From: Lentimicrobiaceae bacterium
GTDB lineage: Bacteria; Bacteroidota; Bacteroidia; Bacteroidales; JALOCA01
Assembly: GCA_023227965.1 (NCBI GenBank)
Contig: JALOCA010000035.1
Span: 1 to 32,879, forward strand
Length of the DNA stretch: 32,879 bases
Direction: 5' to 3'
The notes under the pieces: generated by a model
Told to the model about the DNA's origin: nothing
Database searches by the model: none
What the model saw: only the letters and a program-made list of their open reading frames with translations
Position numbers and translations under genes: made by a program
In this document: piece by piece, positions 18,560-25,840 of the stretch
How the letters are laid out: the number at the start of each line of letters is the position of its first letter
Position numbering within the stretch: the first letter of the stretch is position 1

Positions 18560-19225
18560 TTATAATAAAATTTCGTTTTTAATACCATTTTGGTAAAAAT
18601 GGCAGTAATTTTTCAAACCACATTCTCCGCATTTGGGTTTTCGTGCCATGCACACATACCTCCCGTGCAAAATAAGCCAGTGATGGGCTATAGGGATTAA
18701 ATGATCAGGAATATATTTAACAAGTTGTTTTTCTGTTTGCAGAGGATTTTTTGCCCCAGTTGTCAATCCCAGCCTTGCAGAAACTCTGAATACGTGTGTA
18801 TCAACGGCTAAAACTGGTTTGTTAAAAATAACCGAAGCAATAACATTGGCTGTTTTTCGCCCTACACCGGGTAAAGTCTGTAAAAGGGTTATATCTGATG
18901 GAACTTCACTATTAAACTTGTCAACAAGCGCTTGTGCCATTCCAATTAAATTTTTTGTTTTATTATTTGGGTAGGAACAACTTTTAACCAAATTAAATAC
19001 AAATTCAGGCTGCGCTTTTGATAGAGCAAGTGCATTAGGCAAATGTTGAAAAAAGAAAGGAGTTATCATATTCACCCGTTTATCGGTGCATTGCGCAGAT
19101 AAAATGGTGGCAACCAACAACTGATACGGATTTTTATACTGAAGTTCGGTTTCGGCAACCGGCATATTTTTTTCAAAATATTGCAGAATATTTTTAAAAT
19201 GCTCTGATTTAGAAAGTTTTTTCAT
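18560..19225 (-). CDS. nth: Endonuclease III (DNA glycosylase/AP lyase)
   Basis: Base-excision repair enzyme removing oxidised pyrimidines and cleaving AP sites. The protein has 221 aa, typical. The helix-hairpin-helix LPGVGRKTAN contains catalytic Lys124, and Asp142 of VDTHV is the conserved acidic residue. The 4Fe-4S cluster ligands are complete: Cys192, Cys199, Cys202 and Cys208 in the C-x6-C-x2-C-x5-C pattern. A terminator lies just upstream, between it and the small protein gene, so nth may have a separate promoter or depend on read-through. Confidence 0.97.
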   Translation of the reverse strand: MKKLSKSEHFKNILQYFEKNMPVAETELQYKNPYQLLVATILSAQCTDKRVNMITPFFFQHLPNALALSKAQPEFVFNLVKSCSYPNNKTKNLIGMAQALVDKFNSEVPSDITLLQTLPGVGRKTANVIASVIFNKPVLAVDTHVFRVSARLGLTTGAKNPLQTEKQLVKYIPDHLIPIAHHWLILHGRYVCMARKPKCGECGLKNYCHFYQNGIKNEILL

Positions 19226-19249
19226 TTTTTAATGCAAATTTCAAAAATA

Positions 19250-19278
19250 AAAAACCGTTTCTTTTCGAAACGGTTTTT
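19250..19278 (-). terminator. Strong terminator after the sigma/small-protein genes
   Basis: A perfect 12 bp stem (AAAAACCGTTTC with GAAACGGTTTTT) and a 5-nt loop. Both flanks are A/T runs, so it could act in either direction; on the minus strand it ends the small-protein gene, 25 bp after its stop codon. Confidence 0.8.
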
Positions 19279-19302
19279 AAAGGTTCTAACCATCATAATG
19301 CG

Positions 19303-19506
19303 TTAATTCATCATTAACGATACCGTTCCGGTAGCGGAAGTAGGAAAAACAACCAAAGCACGTGAATAAGCAAGTATATTCCTTATTGTACTTTCTTTTG
19401 GCGATTCGGTATCTCCCGTTTCTGTTTTTGATAATGCTTCGTAGCCATCGTGCAGATCATCAGATACTAAACTTACAAAATCCTCAAGAGTAAGAAGTTG
19501 CTTCAT
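19303..19506 (-). CDS. Small protein of 67 residues, family not recognised
   Basis: A short reading frame between the ECF sigma gene and a strong terminator. The ATG at 19506 gives MKQLLTLEDFVSLV; an in-frame TTG two codons earlier is less likely. The sequence is acidic in its first half (EDFVSLVSDDLHDGYEAL) and ends in a hydrophobic Ser/Thr-rich stretch with no charge (ALVVFPTSATGTVSLMMN). There is no signal peptide, Cys pair or DNA-binding motif. The only argument for reality is context: same strand, 73 bp after the sigma gene, its own terminator, and codon use like its neighbours. A small regulator or partner of the sigma factor is possible but not shown. Confidence 0.6.
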   Translation of the reverse strand: MKQLLTLEDFVSLVSDDLHDGYEALSKTETGDTESPKESTIRNILAYSRALVVFPTSATGTVSLMMN

Positions 19507-19579
19507 AGGCAATTGATTTTATTTACAATTCACCTATGTATAACGTGAAGAATCTGTAATTATTTTAGGTCTTGAAAAA

Positions 19580-20164
19580 TTATACTGACAATATAATTTC
19601 CTTCTGTTTAATGAGTTTACGAAGGTTGATTAAGGCATACCGCATCCGTCCTAAAGCGGTATTAATACTAACATCGGTTTGCTCGGCAATATCTTTGAAA
19701 CTCATATCGGAATAATGACGCATAATTAACACCTCTTTCTGTTCAGGAGGAAGCAGGTCGATCAGGCTGCGAACATCTTTTAAAATCTGGTCACCTATCA
19801 GTTTGTCTTCGATAGAAGTATCGGATATTTTTGCGCTGTTAAAAATATCGTATTCATCTTTGTTTTCCACAATAGGGATTCTCTTGGCTTTCCTGAAATG
19901 GTCAATTATCAGGTTATGTGCTATTCGCATTACCCATTGGATAAATTTCCCTTCTTCCTGGTAAGTACCCGAACGAAGAGTATGGATAACCTTAATAAAG
20001 GTATCCTGAAAAATGTCCTCTGCAAGTTCTTTTTCTTTTACAACCATAAGGATGTAAGAGTAAACCTTGCTTTTGTAACGTTGGATTAACTGTTCAAGAC
20101 TGGAATGATTACCGGATAAATACAAATTAATCAGATCCTGGTCGGAAACTAACTGGTTGCTCAT
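19580..20164 (-). CDS. ECF (sigma-E-like) RNA polymerase sigma factor
   Basis: Sigma-70 family factor of the extracytoplasmic-function type, 194 aa. Region 2 covers about residues 20-95, with AEDIFQDTFIKVI (core binding) and FIQWVMRIAHNLIIDHFRK (-10 recognition). Region 4 covers about residues 135-188, with LPPEQKEVLIMRHYSDMSFKDIA and the helix-turn-helix VSINTALGRMRYAL. No anti-sigma FecR- or RseA-like gene follows; the next gene encodes a 67-residue soluble-looking protein. This form is a widespread, highly conserved sigma of Bacteroidota. Its promoter is a perfect consensus match and its leader has a hairpin next to the start codon. Confidence 0.95.
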   Translation of the reverse strand: MSNQLVSDQDLINLYLSGNHSSLEQLIQRYKSKVYSYILMVVKEKELAEDIFQDTFIKVIHTLRSGTYQEEGKFIQWVMRIAHNLIIDHFRKAKRIPIVENKDEYDIFNSAKISDTSIEDKLIGDQILKDVRSLIDLLPPEQKEVLIMRHYSDMSFKDIAEQTDVSINTALGRMRYALINLRKLIKQKEIILSV

Positions 20165-20171
20165 CGTTTTT

Positions 20172-20193
20172 CCCTTTTTATTGGTTAAAAGGG
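20172..20193 (-). promoter_or_regulatory. Hairpin directly before the sigma-factor start codon
   Basis: On the minus strand CCCTTTT (20193-20187) pairs with AAAAGGG (20178-20172) around an 8-nt loop, ending 7 nt before the ATG. The right arm contains the only purine-rich, SD-like bases before the start, so folding could hide the ribosome site. Function is inferred. Confidence 0.4.
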
Positions 20194-20275
20194 TAAATGT
20201 CTATTCGATAATCTTCCTCCTATTATTATTTACAGTCTGAAACCGTAACGGGTTAATGATTGTTTTTTGATGCAA

Positions 20276-20306
20276 CAAATATACAATAAAAAACATTTAA
20301 AACAAA
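20276..20306 (-). promoter_or_regulatory. Bacteroidota-type promoter of the ECF sigma gene
   Basis: On the minus strand TTTG (20306-20303), 19 bp, then TATATTTG (20283-20276): a full consensus match. The leader is about 105 nt. Its -33 element lies in the same few bases as any -33 element of the divergent uvrA gene. Confidence 0.65.
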
Positions 20307-20327
20307 TTTCCGTAAATTTTTTTACTC

Positions 20328-20335
20328 TAATTTTG
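20328..20335 (+). promoter_or_regulatory. Candidate -7 element for uvrA
   Basis: TAATTTTG matches TAnnTTTG, 23 bp before the uvrA ATG. The nearest TTTC is only 17 bp upstream (20307-20310), so spacing is poor. Confidence 0.35.
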
Positions 20336-20358
20336 GAGATGATTTTTAAATAAGAAAA

Positions 20359-23181
20359 ATGTCTGAAAAAGAAATAGATAGAGCTGATCCATCAAAAAAT
20401 ATTATCATTAAAGGAGCGAAAGTTCATAACCTGAAAAACATTTCCCTTGTAATACCCCGCGATAAAATGGTTGTAATTACCGGATTGTCGGGTTCCGGAA
20501 AATCTTCCCTTGCGTTTGATACTTTATATGCCGACGGACAACGCCGTTATGTGGAAAGTTTAAGTGCATATGCCAGACAGTTTTTAGGAAGAATGCAAAA
20601 GCCTGAAGTAGATTATATTAAAGGAATTACACCTGCTATTGCGATAGAACAAAAGGTAAATACGCGCAACCCACGCTCAACGGTAGGTACTTCTACCGAA
20701 ATTTATGAATATATCAAATTGCTTTTTGCAAGAATAGGAAAAACAATCTCTCCTGTTTCAGGTGAAGTAGTTAAACAGGACAGTATTAGCGATGTAACTG
20801 ATTTTATCCTCACATTACCTAATTCCGCCAAAGCAAATATCTATTGTCCTTTAATTTTAAAGGAAGGCAGAACTGCAAAAGAGCAATTGGGAATTATATT
20901 ACAACAGGGTTTTAACAGGATAATGGTTGGAAACGCTGTTTTCAGAATTGAAGAATTTTTAAAAAACCCTTCTCTGCCCGATGAGCTTTGCTCCGTTGTG
21001 ATAGACAGAATATTGATAAATAAAGAGGATGACGAACTTCCTTCACGCATTGCTGATTCGGTACAAACTGCTTTTTATGAGGGAGAAGGCACTTGTATGA
21101 TAGAAGTTACTGATGGAGATAGTATTTACATGAAAACTTTTTCCAACCGTTTCGAAAGGGATGGGCTTCTGTTTGAAATTCCAACAGTGAACTTGTTTGC
21201 ATTCAATAATCCCTATGGTGCTTGTAAAACCTGTGAGGGATTCGGTAGCGTAATAGGGATAGATGAAGACCTCGTAATCCCCAATAAATACCTTTCGGTT
21301 TATGATGAAGCCATTGCCTGCTGGAAAGGCGAAAAGATGAGTGAATGGAAGGATTTATTGGTAATGCATGCCTACAAATTCGATTTTCCTATACATAAGC
21401 CTTATTATCAGCTTACAAAAAAACAACAAGAATTAATATGGACTGGTAATCAATATTTTAAAGGATTAAATGTTTTTTTTAAATGGGTTGAAGAACAAAA
21501 TTATAAAATTCAGTACAGGGTTATGCTTGCTCGTTACCGGGGAAAAACAGTCTGCCCCGATTGCAGGGGAACACGGTTACGGAAAGATGCCGGATATGTG
21601 AAAATTAATGGAAAATCGGTTTTCGATATTGTTCTCATGCCCATTAGTTCGGCACTTACATTTTTCAAAAATTTGGAGTTGACACCATTTGAACAAAAGG
21701 TTGCCAACCGTTTGCGTATTGAAATCATTAACCGTTTACAGTTTTTATCCGATGTGGGGCTTGATTACCTCACCCTTAACAGAGCTTCTTCTTCATTGTC
21801 GGGGGGAGAATCCCAGCGAATAAATCTTGCCACTTCATTGGGAAGCAGCTTGGTGGGTTCAATGTACATTCTCGATGAGCCAAGTATTGGGTTACATTCC
21901 CGCGATACTCATCGGCTTATTTCCGTACTAAACCAACTAAAAGATTTGGGAAACTCGGTTATTGTAGTTGAACATGATGAGGAAATAATCAAAGCTGCCG
22001 ACCAAATAATTGACATTGGTCCTTTGGCAGGCTATCAGGGGGGCGAGGTCGTTTTCCAGGGAAATTTTAATGAACTCATAAAATGCAAAACAAGCCTCAC
22101 CGCCCGCTACCTTACAAATAGCGAGTGTATCCCCCTACCCTCTTTTCGCAGAAAATGGACAAACTTTATTGAATGTGCAGGTGCACGCGAAAATAACCTT
22201 AAAAATATTAATGTAAAATTTCCCTTAAATACTTTAACCGTTGTTACCGGAGTAAGCGGTTCCGGCAAAACATCATTGGTTAAAAAAATTCTCTACCCTT
22301 CTTTAAAGAAATATTTGGGAGGATATGGTGAAAAAACCGGGAAATTCGATTTGCTAAAAGGAGATATTCATCTTATTTCTTCGGTTGAAATGATTGACCA
22401 GGACCCCATTGGCCGTTCTACACGCTCGAACCCGGTAACTTATGTAAAAGCTTATGATGATATCCGGGAACTTTTTTCCCAACAGCCGCTCTCCAAATCG
22501 AGGCTTTACAAGCCGGGATACTTCTCATTCAATATCCCTGGTGGCAGGTGCGAAGAATGTATGGGAGAAGGCATTGTAAAAATTGAAATGCAGTTTATGG
22601 CAGACATTTATCTCACTTGCGACAGTTGCGGAGGAAAACGATTTAAAGACGAAGTTCTTGATGTAAAATACAATGGAAAAAATATCAGCGAAATTCTTGA
22701 CATGACCATAACAGAAGCTGTTGATTTTTTTAATGCAGAAACGAAAAAAAATTCACTACTGAAAAGTATTTTAACTAAAATGCAACCACTTATTGATGTT
22801 GGTTTGGGCTATTTAAAAACCGGACAAACATCCAATACCCTTTCTGGGGGCGAAGCGCAACGTATTAAACTTGCATACTTTCTTGCAAAAGGCGTAGCCG
22901 ATTTGCCGGCACTTTTTATCTTTGATGAACCCACAACCGGATTACATTTTCACGATATTAGTAAACTTTTGGCTGCATTTAATGCATTACTTGCTAAGGG
23001 ACATTCTATTGTGGTAATCGAGCACAATCCGGAAATTATCAAGTGTGCCGACTGGATTATTGACCTGGGACCCGAAGGAGGCGAAAACGGAGGAAAAGTA
23101 GTTTTTGAAGGGATTCCCGAAGATTTAATCCATTGCCCTGGTTCATATACAGGTAAATACATGTTTCAAAAACTGAGCTGA
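20359..23181 (+). CDS. uvrA: Excinuclease ABC subunit A (UvrA)
   Basis: Damage-sensing ATPase of nucleotide excision repair; loads UvrB on lesions. The protein has 940 aa, usual length. The first ABC module has Walker A GLSGSGKSS (Gly42-Ser50) and signature LSGGESQRINLA. The second has GVSGSGKTS and LSGGEAQRIKLA. The essential C-terminal zinc site is complete (Cys731, Cys734, Cys754, Cys757). At the first zinc site only the second pair remains (Cys289, Cys292 in GACKTCEG); the expected first pair is replaced by FERDGLLFE. I recall the same loss in other Bacteroidota UvrA, so this is probably lineage-specific. Many Bacteroidota carry a second UvrA elsewhere. Confidence 0.97.
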   Translation: MSEKEIDRADPSKNIIIKGAKVHNLKNISLVIPRDKMVVITGLSGSGKSSLAFDTLYADGQRRYVESLSAYARQFLGRMQKPEVDYIKGITPAIAIEQKVNTRNPRSTVGTSTEIYEYIKLLFARIGKTISPVSGEVVKQDSISDVTDFILTLPNSAKANIYCPLILKEGRTAKEQLGIILQQGFNRIMVGNAVFRIEEFLKNPSLPDELCSVVIDRILINKEDDELPSRIADSVQTAFYEGEGTCMIEVTDGDSIYMKTFSNRFERDGLLFEIPTVNLFAFNNPYGACKTCEGFGSVIGIDEDLVIPNKYLSVYDEAIACWKGEKMSEWKDLLVMHAYKFDFPIHKPYYQLTKKQQELIWTGNQYFKGLNVFFKWVEEQNYKIQYRVMLARYRGKTVCPDCRGTRLRKDAGYVKINGKSVFDIVLMPISSALTFFKNLELTPFEQKVANRLRIEIINRLQFLSDVGLDYLTLNRASSSLSGGESQRINLATSLGSSLVGSMYILDEPSIGLHSRDTHRLISVLNQLKDLGNSVIVVEHDEEIIKAADQIIDIGPLAGYQGGEVVFQGNFNELIKCKTSLTARYLTNSECIPLPSFRRKWTNFIECAGARENNLKNINVKFPLNTLTVVTGVSGSGKTSLVKKILYPSLKKYLGGYGEKTGKFDLLKGDIHLISSVEMIDQDPIGRSTRSNPVTYVKAYDDIRELFSQQPLSKSRLYKPGYFSFNIPGGRCEECMGEGIVKIEMQFMADIYLTCDSCGGKRFKDEVLDVKYNGKNISEILDMTITEAVDFFNAETKKNSLLKSILTKMQPLIDVGLGYLKTGQTSNTLSGGEAQRIKLAYFLAKGVADLPALFIFDEPTTGLHFHDISKLLAAFNALLAKGHSIVVIEHNPEIIKCADWIIDLGPEGGENGGKVVFEGIPEDLIHCPGSYTGKYMFQKLS

Positions 23182-23248
23182 ATTTTTCGATTATGCCTGC
23201 TTTGCAACGGCCTTAATCTATGTTTTATCTCGAATATGATTCCTCTAA

Positions 23249-23434
23249 AGTCGCTTTATTTTACCTTGTACAAAATCTGAAGAAATAAATTTTTATTTTA
23301 TTGATACACAAGTAGAAACAGAGTATTTGCTAAAAAATGGGAGCAGTAATGGTTTTGAAAAAAAAATTTATAGTATATTTGAAAAAAGTTTGAATTATTC
23401 GGATGAAAAAAGAAAATGGATTAACGAATGGTAA
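23249..23434 (+). pseudogene. Start-less open frame before guaD, possible gene remnant
   Basis: From 23249 to the TAA at 23432-23434 one frame stays open for 61 codons without any ATG. Its product looks protein-like (for example FYFIDTQVETEYLLKNGSS, then FEKKIYSIFEKSLN and KRKWINEW), with a mix of charged and aromatic residues unlike translated random AT-rich DNA. An upstream TAA bounds it. I could not assign a family. It could be the C-terminal stub of a deleted gene. It ends 6 bp before the guaD start. Chance remains a real alternative. Confidence 0.3.
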
Positions 23435-23440
23435 TAAAAT

Positions 23441-23917
23441 ATGGGAAATAAATTAGATCAAGAATTTCTTTCTCAGGCTATCGCGATAGCGATAGACAAT
23501 ATTCGCCAGGGAAAAGGCGGTCCTTTTGGAGCAGTAATAGTAAAAGATGGGAAAATAATTGCTACAGGTGCAAACTATGTAACTACCCAAAATGATCCTA
23601 CAGCCCATGCTGAGATTACTGCAATAAGAAATGCCTGCAAAGCCCTTGGCTCCTATCAACTAACAGATTGTATTATTTATTCAAGTTGTGAGCCATGTCC
23701 GATGTGCCTTGGTGCCATTTATTGGGCAAGACCGGCAAAAATAGTTTATGCTTCTACCCGCTGGGATGCTGCAAACGCAGGTTTTGACGATTCTCTTATT
23801 TACAATGAAATAAATATTCCCATTGCAAAGCGGAAAATACCTACAGTTTATATTAAAATAGAAGAAACTAAAAAATTGTTTTATGAATGGGGAAAAATGG
23901 AAAAAACAGAATATTAG
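23441..23917 (+). CDS. guaD: Guanine deaminase, cytidine-deaminase fold
   Basis: Hydrolyses guanine to xanthine and ammonia in purine salvage. The protein has 158 aa. The zinc site is complete: His56-Ala-Glu58 and PCPMC with Cys86 and Cys89. The segments GGPFGAVIVKDG, TTQNDPTAHAE and LGAIYWARP closely match Bacillus-type GuaD. The C-terminal WDAANAGFDDSLIYNEI, which completes the partner's active site in the domain-swapped dimer, separates it from tRNA adenosine deaminase. The last 40 codons are part of a segment repeated at 32231-32476. Its TAG overlaps by two bases the TAA of a convergent oxidoreductase remnant. Confidence 0.94.
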   Translation: MGNKLDQEFLSQAIAIAIDNIRQGKGGPFGAVIVKDGKIIATGANYVTTQNDPTAHAEITAIRNACKALGSYQLTDCIIYSSCEPCPMCLGAIYWARPAKIVYASTRWDAANAGFDDSLIYNEINIPIAKRKIPTVYIKIEETKKLFYEWGKMEKTEY

Positions 23918-24040
23918 ATTTGTTTGTAACCTAATTTTTCAATTTTTTGCAACCATTATTCCTTTTTATTTTCTTTTGAATGTTTAACAGAACCTATTGA
24001 GGCTATTTTTACTGGGTTTACTCCGCAAAATTGTAATATG
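23796..24040 (+). repeat. Direct repeat, left copy (guaD 3' end plus oxidoreductase 3' end)
   Basis: About 245 bp that recur in the same orientation at 32231-32476. By eye about 24 differences and one indel, so near 90% identity. It spans the last 40 guaD codons and about 40 codons of the 3' end of a minus-strand gene. Confidence 0.9.
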
Positions 24041-24060
24041 ACCTTTTCTCTGTTTTTGTC
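23914..24060 (-). pseudogene. 3' stub of a flavodoxin-fold NAD(P)H oxidoreductase
   Basis: On the minus strand this reads VILQFCGVNPVKIASIGSV, then KHSKENKKE, stop, WLQKIEKLGYKQI, stop. It matches the C-terminus of the NAD(P)H-dependent oxidoreductase family (Flavodoxin_2) and the related remnant at 32350-32811. The internal stop is at 23956-23958 and the original stop at 23914-23916. No earlier part of the gene is present; similarity fades beyond about 24055. It is therefore a dead 3' fragment that once converged on guaD. Confidence 0.75.
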
Positions 24061-24310
24061 ATATGGACACCCAAAATCAAAATCCAAAAACTATAATATA
24101 TTGTATTTGTGAAATGTAAAATTTATATCAAAAAATATGACGAAAACAGGCAAAATTTTAGTTTTTAAAATTTAGAAAAAATAGATTTGTACGTTCTTTA
24201 ATTTATATTTTCAGTTTTTTAAAAGCTTCAATATTAGTGGGAAAAATATCAAACAAATTTCCCCGTGTCATGATTAAAATTCTATTTTTGCATCTCTTAA
24301 CGTATTTTGC
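23918..24310. other. Gap between guaD and the exonuclease gene
   Basis: The first 140 bp are the oxidoreductase stub. From about 24060 to 24257 the DNA is AT-rich and I see no gene, hairpin or repeat. The last 50 bp hold the likely promoter of the exonuclease gene. Confidence 0.6.
24258..24290 (+). promoter_or_regulatory. Candidate promoter of the exonuclease-FAH hydrolase unit
   Basis: TTTC at 24258-24261 (one mismatch), 21 bp, then TATTTTTG at 24283-24290 (exact). The leader to the ATG at 24311 would be very short, about 13 nt. Confidence 0.45.
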
Positions 24311-25132
24311 ATGGAACTAAAATTAACCAAGCCCATCGTTTTCCTCGACCTTGAAACAACAGGAATTAACGTAACAACCGACCGTATAGTTGAAATTAGC
24401 ATCATTAAAGTGAATATTAATAACTCAACAGAAACAAGGACCCAACTTATCAATCCTACTATTCCAATACCTAAGGTAGTTACGGCTATTCATGGAATAA
24501 GCAATGAAGATGTGAAAGATTGTCCTACTTTTGCTGAAGTGGCTCATTCTTTTGCTCAATTTATTGGTAATGCCGACCTTGCAGGCTATAATTCCATTAA
24601 ATTTGATATTCCATTACTCATGGAAGAATTTTTACGTGTTAATGTGGATTTCGATATGAAAGGACGCCGCATTGTGGATGTACAAAATATTTTCCATAAA
24701 ATGGAACAACGTACACTTAGCGCTGCCTATAAATTTTACTGTGGGAAAACCATCGAAAACGCCCATAGAGCTGAAGCCGATGCCATGGCAACTTACGAAA
24801 TTTTAAAAAGTCAGCTCGATATGTATGAGGGGAAAAGCTTTATTGATAGCAGAACCAAAAAGGAACAACTTATTATTAACGATGTGAAAGCATTGCACGA
24901 CTTTTCCTATTATTCAAAAAGTGCCGACCTTATCGGGCATATTATCTATGATAATGATATTGAAATATTCAATTTTGGAAAACATAAAGGGAAACCTGTT
25001 AGTGAAGTGTTTAAAACAGAACCTGCATATTACGACTGGATGATGAAAGCCGAGTTCCCTCTTTACACCAAAAAAGTGATTACAGCAATTAAACTACGTG
25101 GTTTTAATAATAACTCTGTAAATGTGGACTAA
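24311..25132 (+). CDS. DEDDh-type 3'-5' exonuclease with ExoX-like C-terminus
   Basis: DnaQ-like 3'-5' exonuclease of 273 aa. ExoI FLDLETTG (Asp13, Glu15), ExoII GYNSIKFDIPLL and ExoIII HRAEADAMAT give the complete DEDDh set with two-metal chemistry. After about residue 175 a linker leads to the small C-terminal domain FNFGKHKGKPVSEVF...YYDWMM, the DUF3820/ExoX-like module. It is therefore a stand-alone repair or turnover exonuclease, not a polymerase III subunit. The FAH-family gene begins 3 bp after its stop codon, so the two are co-translated. Confidence 0.93.
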   Translation: MELKLTKPIVFLDLETTGINVTTDRIVEISIIKVNINNSTETRTQLINPTIPIPKVVTAIHGISNEDVKDCPTFAEVAHSFAQFIGNADLAGYNSIKFDIPLLMEEFLRVNVDFDMKGRRIVDVQNIFHKMEQRTLSAAYKFYCGKTIENAHRAEADAMATYEILKSQLDMYEGKSFIDSRTKKEQLIINDVKALHDFSYYSKSADLIGHIIYDNDIEIFNFGKHKGKPVSEVFKTEPAYYDWMMKAEFPLYTKKVITAIKLRGFNNNSVNVD

Positions 25133-25135
25133 ACA

Positions 25136-25747
25136 ATGAAAATCATCTGTGTTGGAAGAAACTATCTGGAGCACGCCCACGAAATGCGGGCTCAGGTACC
25201 CGAACTTCCGATGTTTTTTTGTAAACCCGATACGGCTCTGTTACGCAATAACCAACCCTTCTTTTATCCTGATTTTTCGAGTGAAATTCACTACGAGGTG
25301 GAAGTTGTAATTAAAATATGTAAGCTGGGAAAATCTGTATCAGAAAAGTTTGCATCTAATTATTATAATCAGGTGGGTTTAGGTATTGATTTTACAGCCA
25401 GAGATATACAACGGAATTGCAAAGAAAAAGGTATGCCCTGGGAAATTTCTAAAGCCTTCGATGGATCAGCAGCCATCAGTCCATTTTTGCCATTAGAAAC
25501 AATCCCCAACCTAAATTCCATGAATTTTCGGCTTGATATCAATGGAAAAATGGTACAAACAGGTAATACTTCCGAAATGATTTTTCGCTTTGATACCATT
25601 GTTTCCTATATATCACAATTTATTACCCTGAGAACCGGTGACCTGATTTTTACCGGAACGCCTGCAGGCGTAGGCCCCGTATTTATCAACGATTTACTTG
25701 AGGCTTATCTTAACGATAAAAAAATGCTTCGTTTTCGGATTAAATAA
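25136..25747 (+). CDS. Fumarylacetoacetate hydrolase family protein (FAHD1-like)
   Basis: 203-residue single-domain FAH fold protein. Metal ligands are in HYEVEVVI (Glu-x-Glu near residue 60) and the conserved Asp of GLGIDFTARD. The C-terminal TGTPAGVGPV loop is typical of FAHD1-like acylpyruvate hydrolases and oxaloacetate decarboxylases. The substrate cannot be told from sequence. At 203 aa it lacks the N-terminal SH3-like domain of true fumarylacetoacetase. It lies 3 bp after the exonuclease gene. Confidence 0.92.
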   Translation: MKIICVGRNYLEHAHEMRAQVPELPMFFCKPDTALLRNNQPFFYPDFSSEIHYEVEVVIKICKLGKSVSEKFASNYYNQVGLGIDFTARDIQRNCKEKGMPWEISKAFDGSAAISPFLPLETIPNLNSMNFRLDINGKMVQTGNTSEMIFRFDTIVSYISQFITLRTGDLIFTGTPAGVGPVFINDLLEAYLNDKKMLRFRIK

Positions 25748-25840
25748 TCCGATTTGCACACACAAAACAAATTGCTGGTAATTATAAAACAAATGATAAG
25801 CTAACCCGTTATTTTATACTCTATAATACTTCAAACAAAC

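Noticed and set aside
23477..23490. Perfect 14 bp palindrome GCTATCGCGATAGC in guaD
   Set aside because: It lies inside the codons of an Ala-Ile repeat in the first helix and is explained by coding sequence; only one copy was seen.
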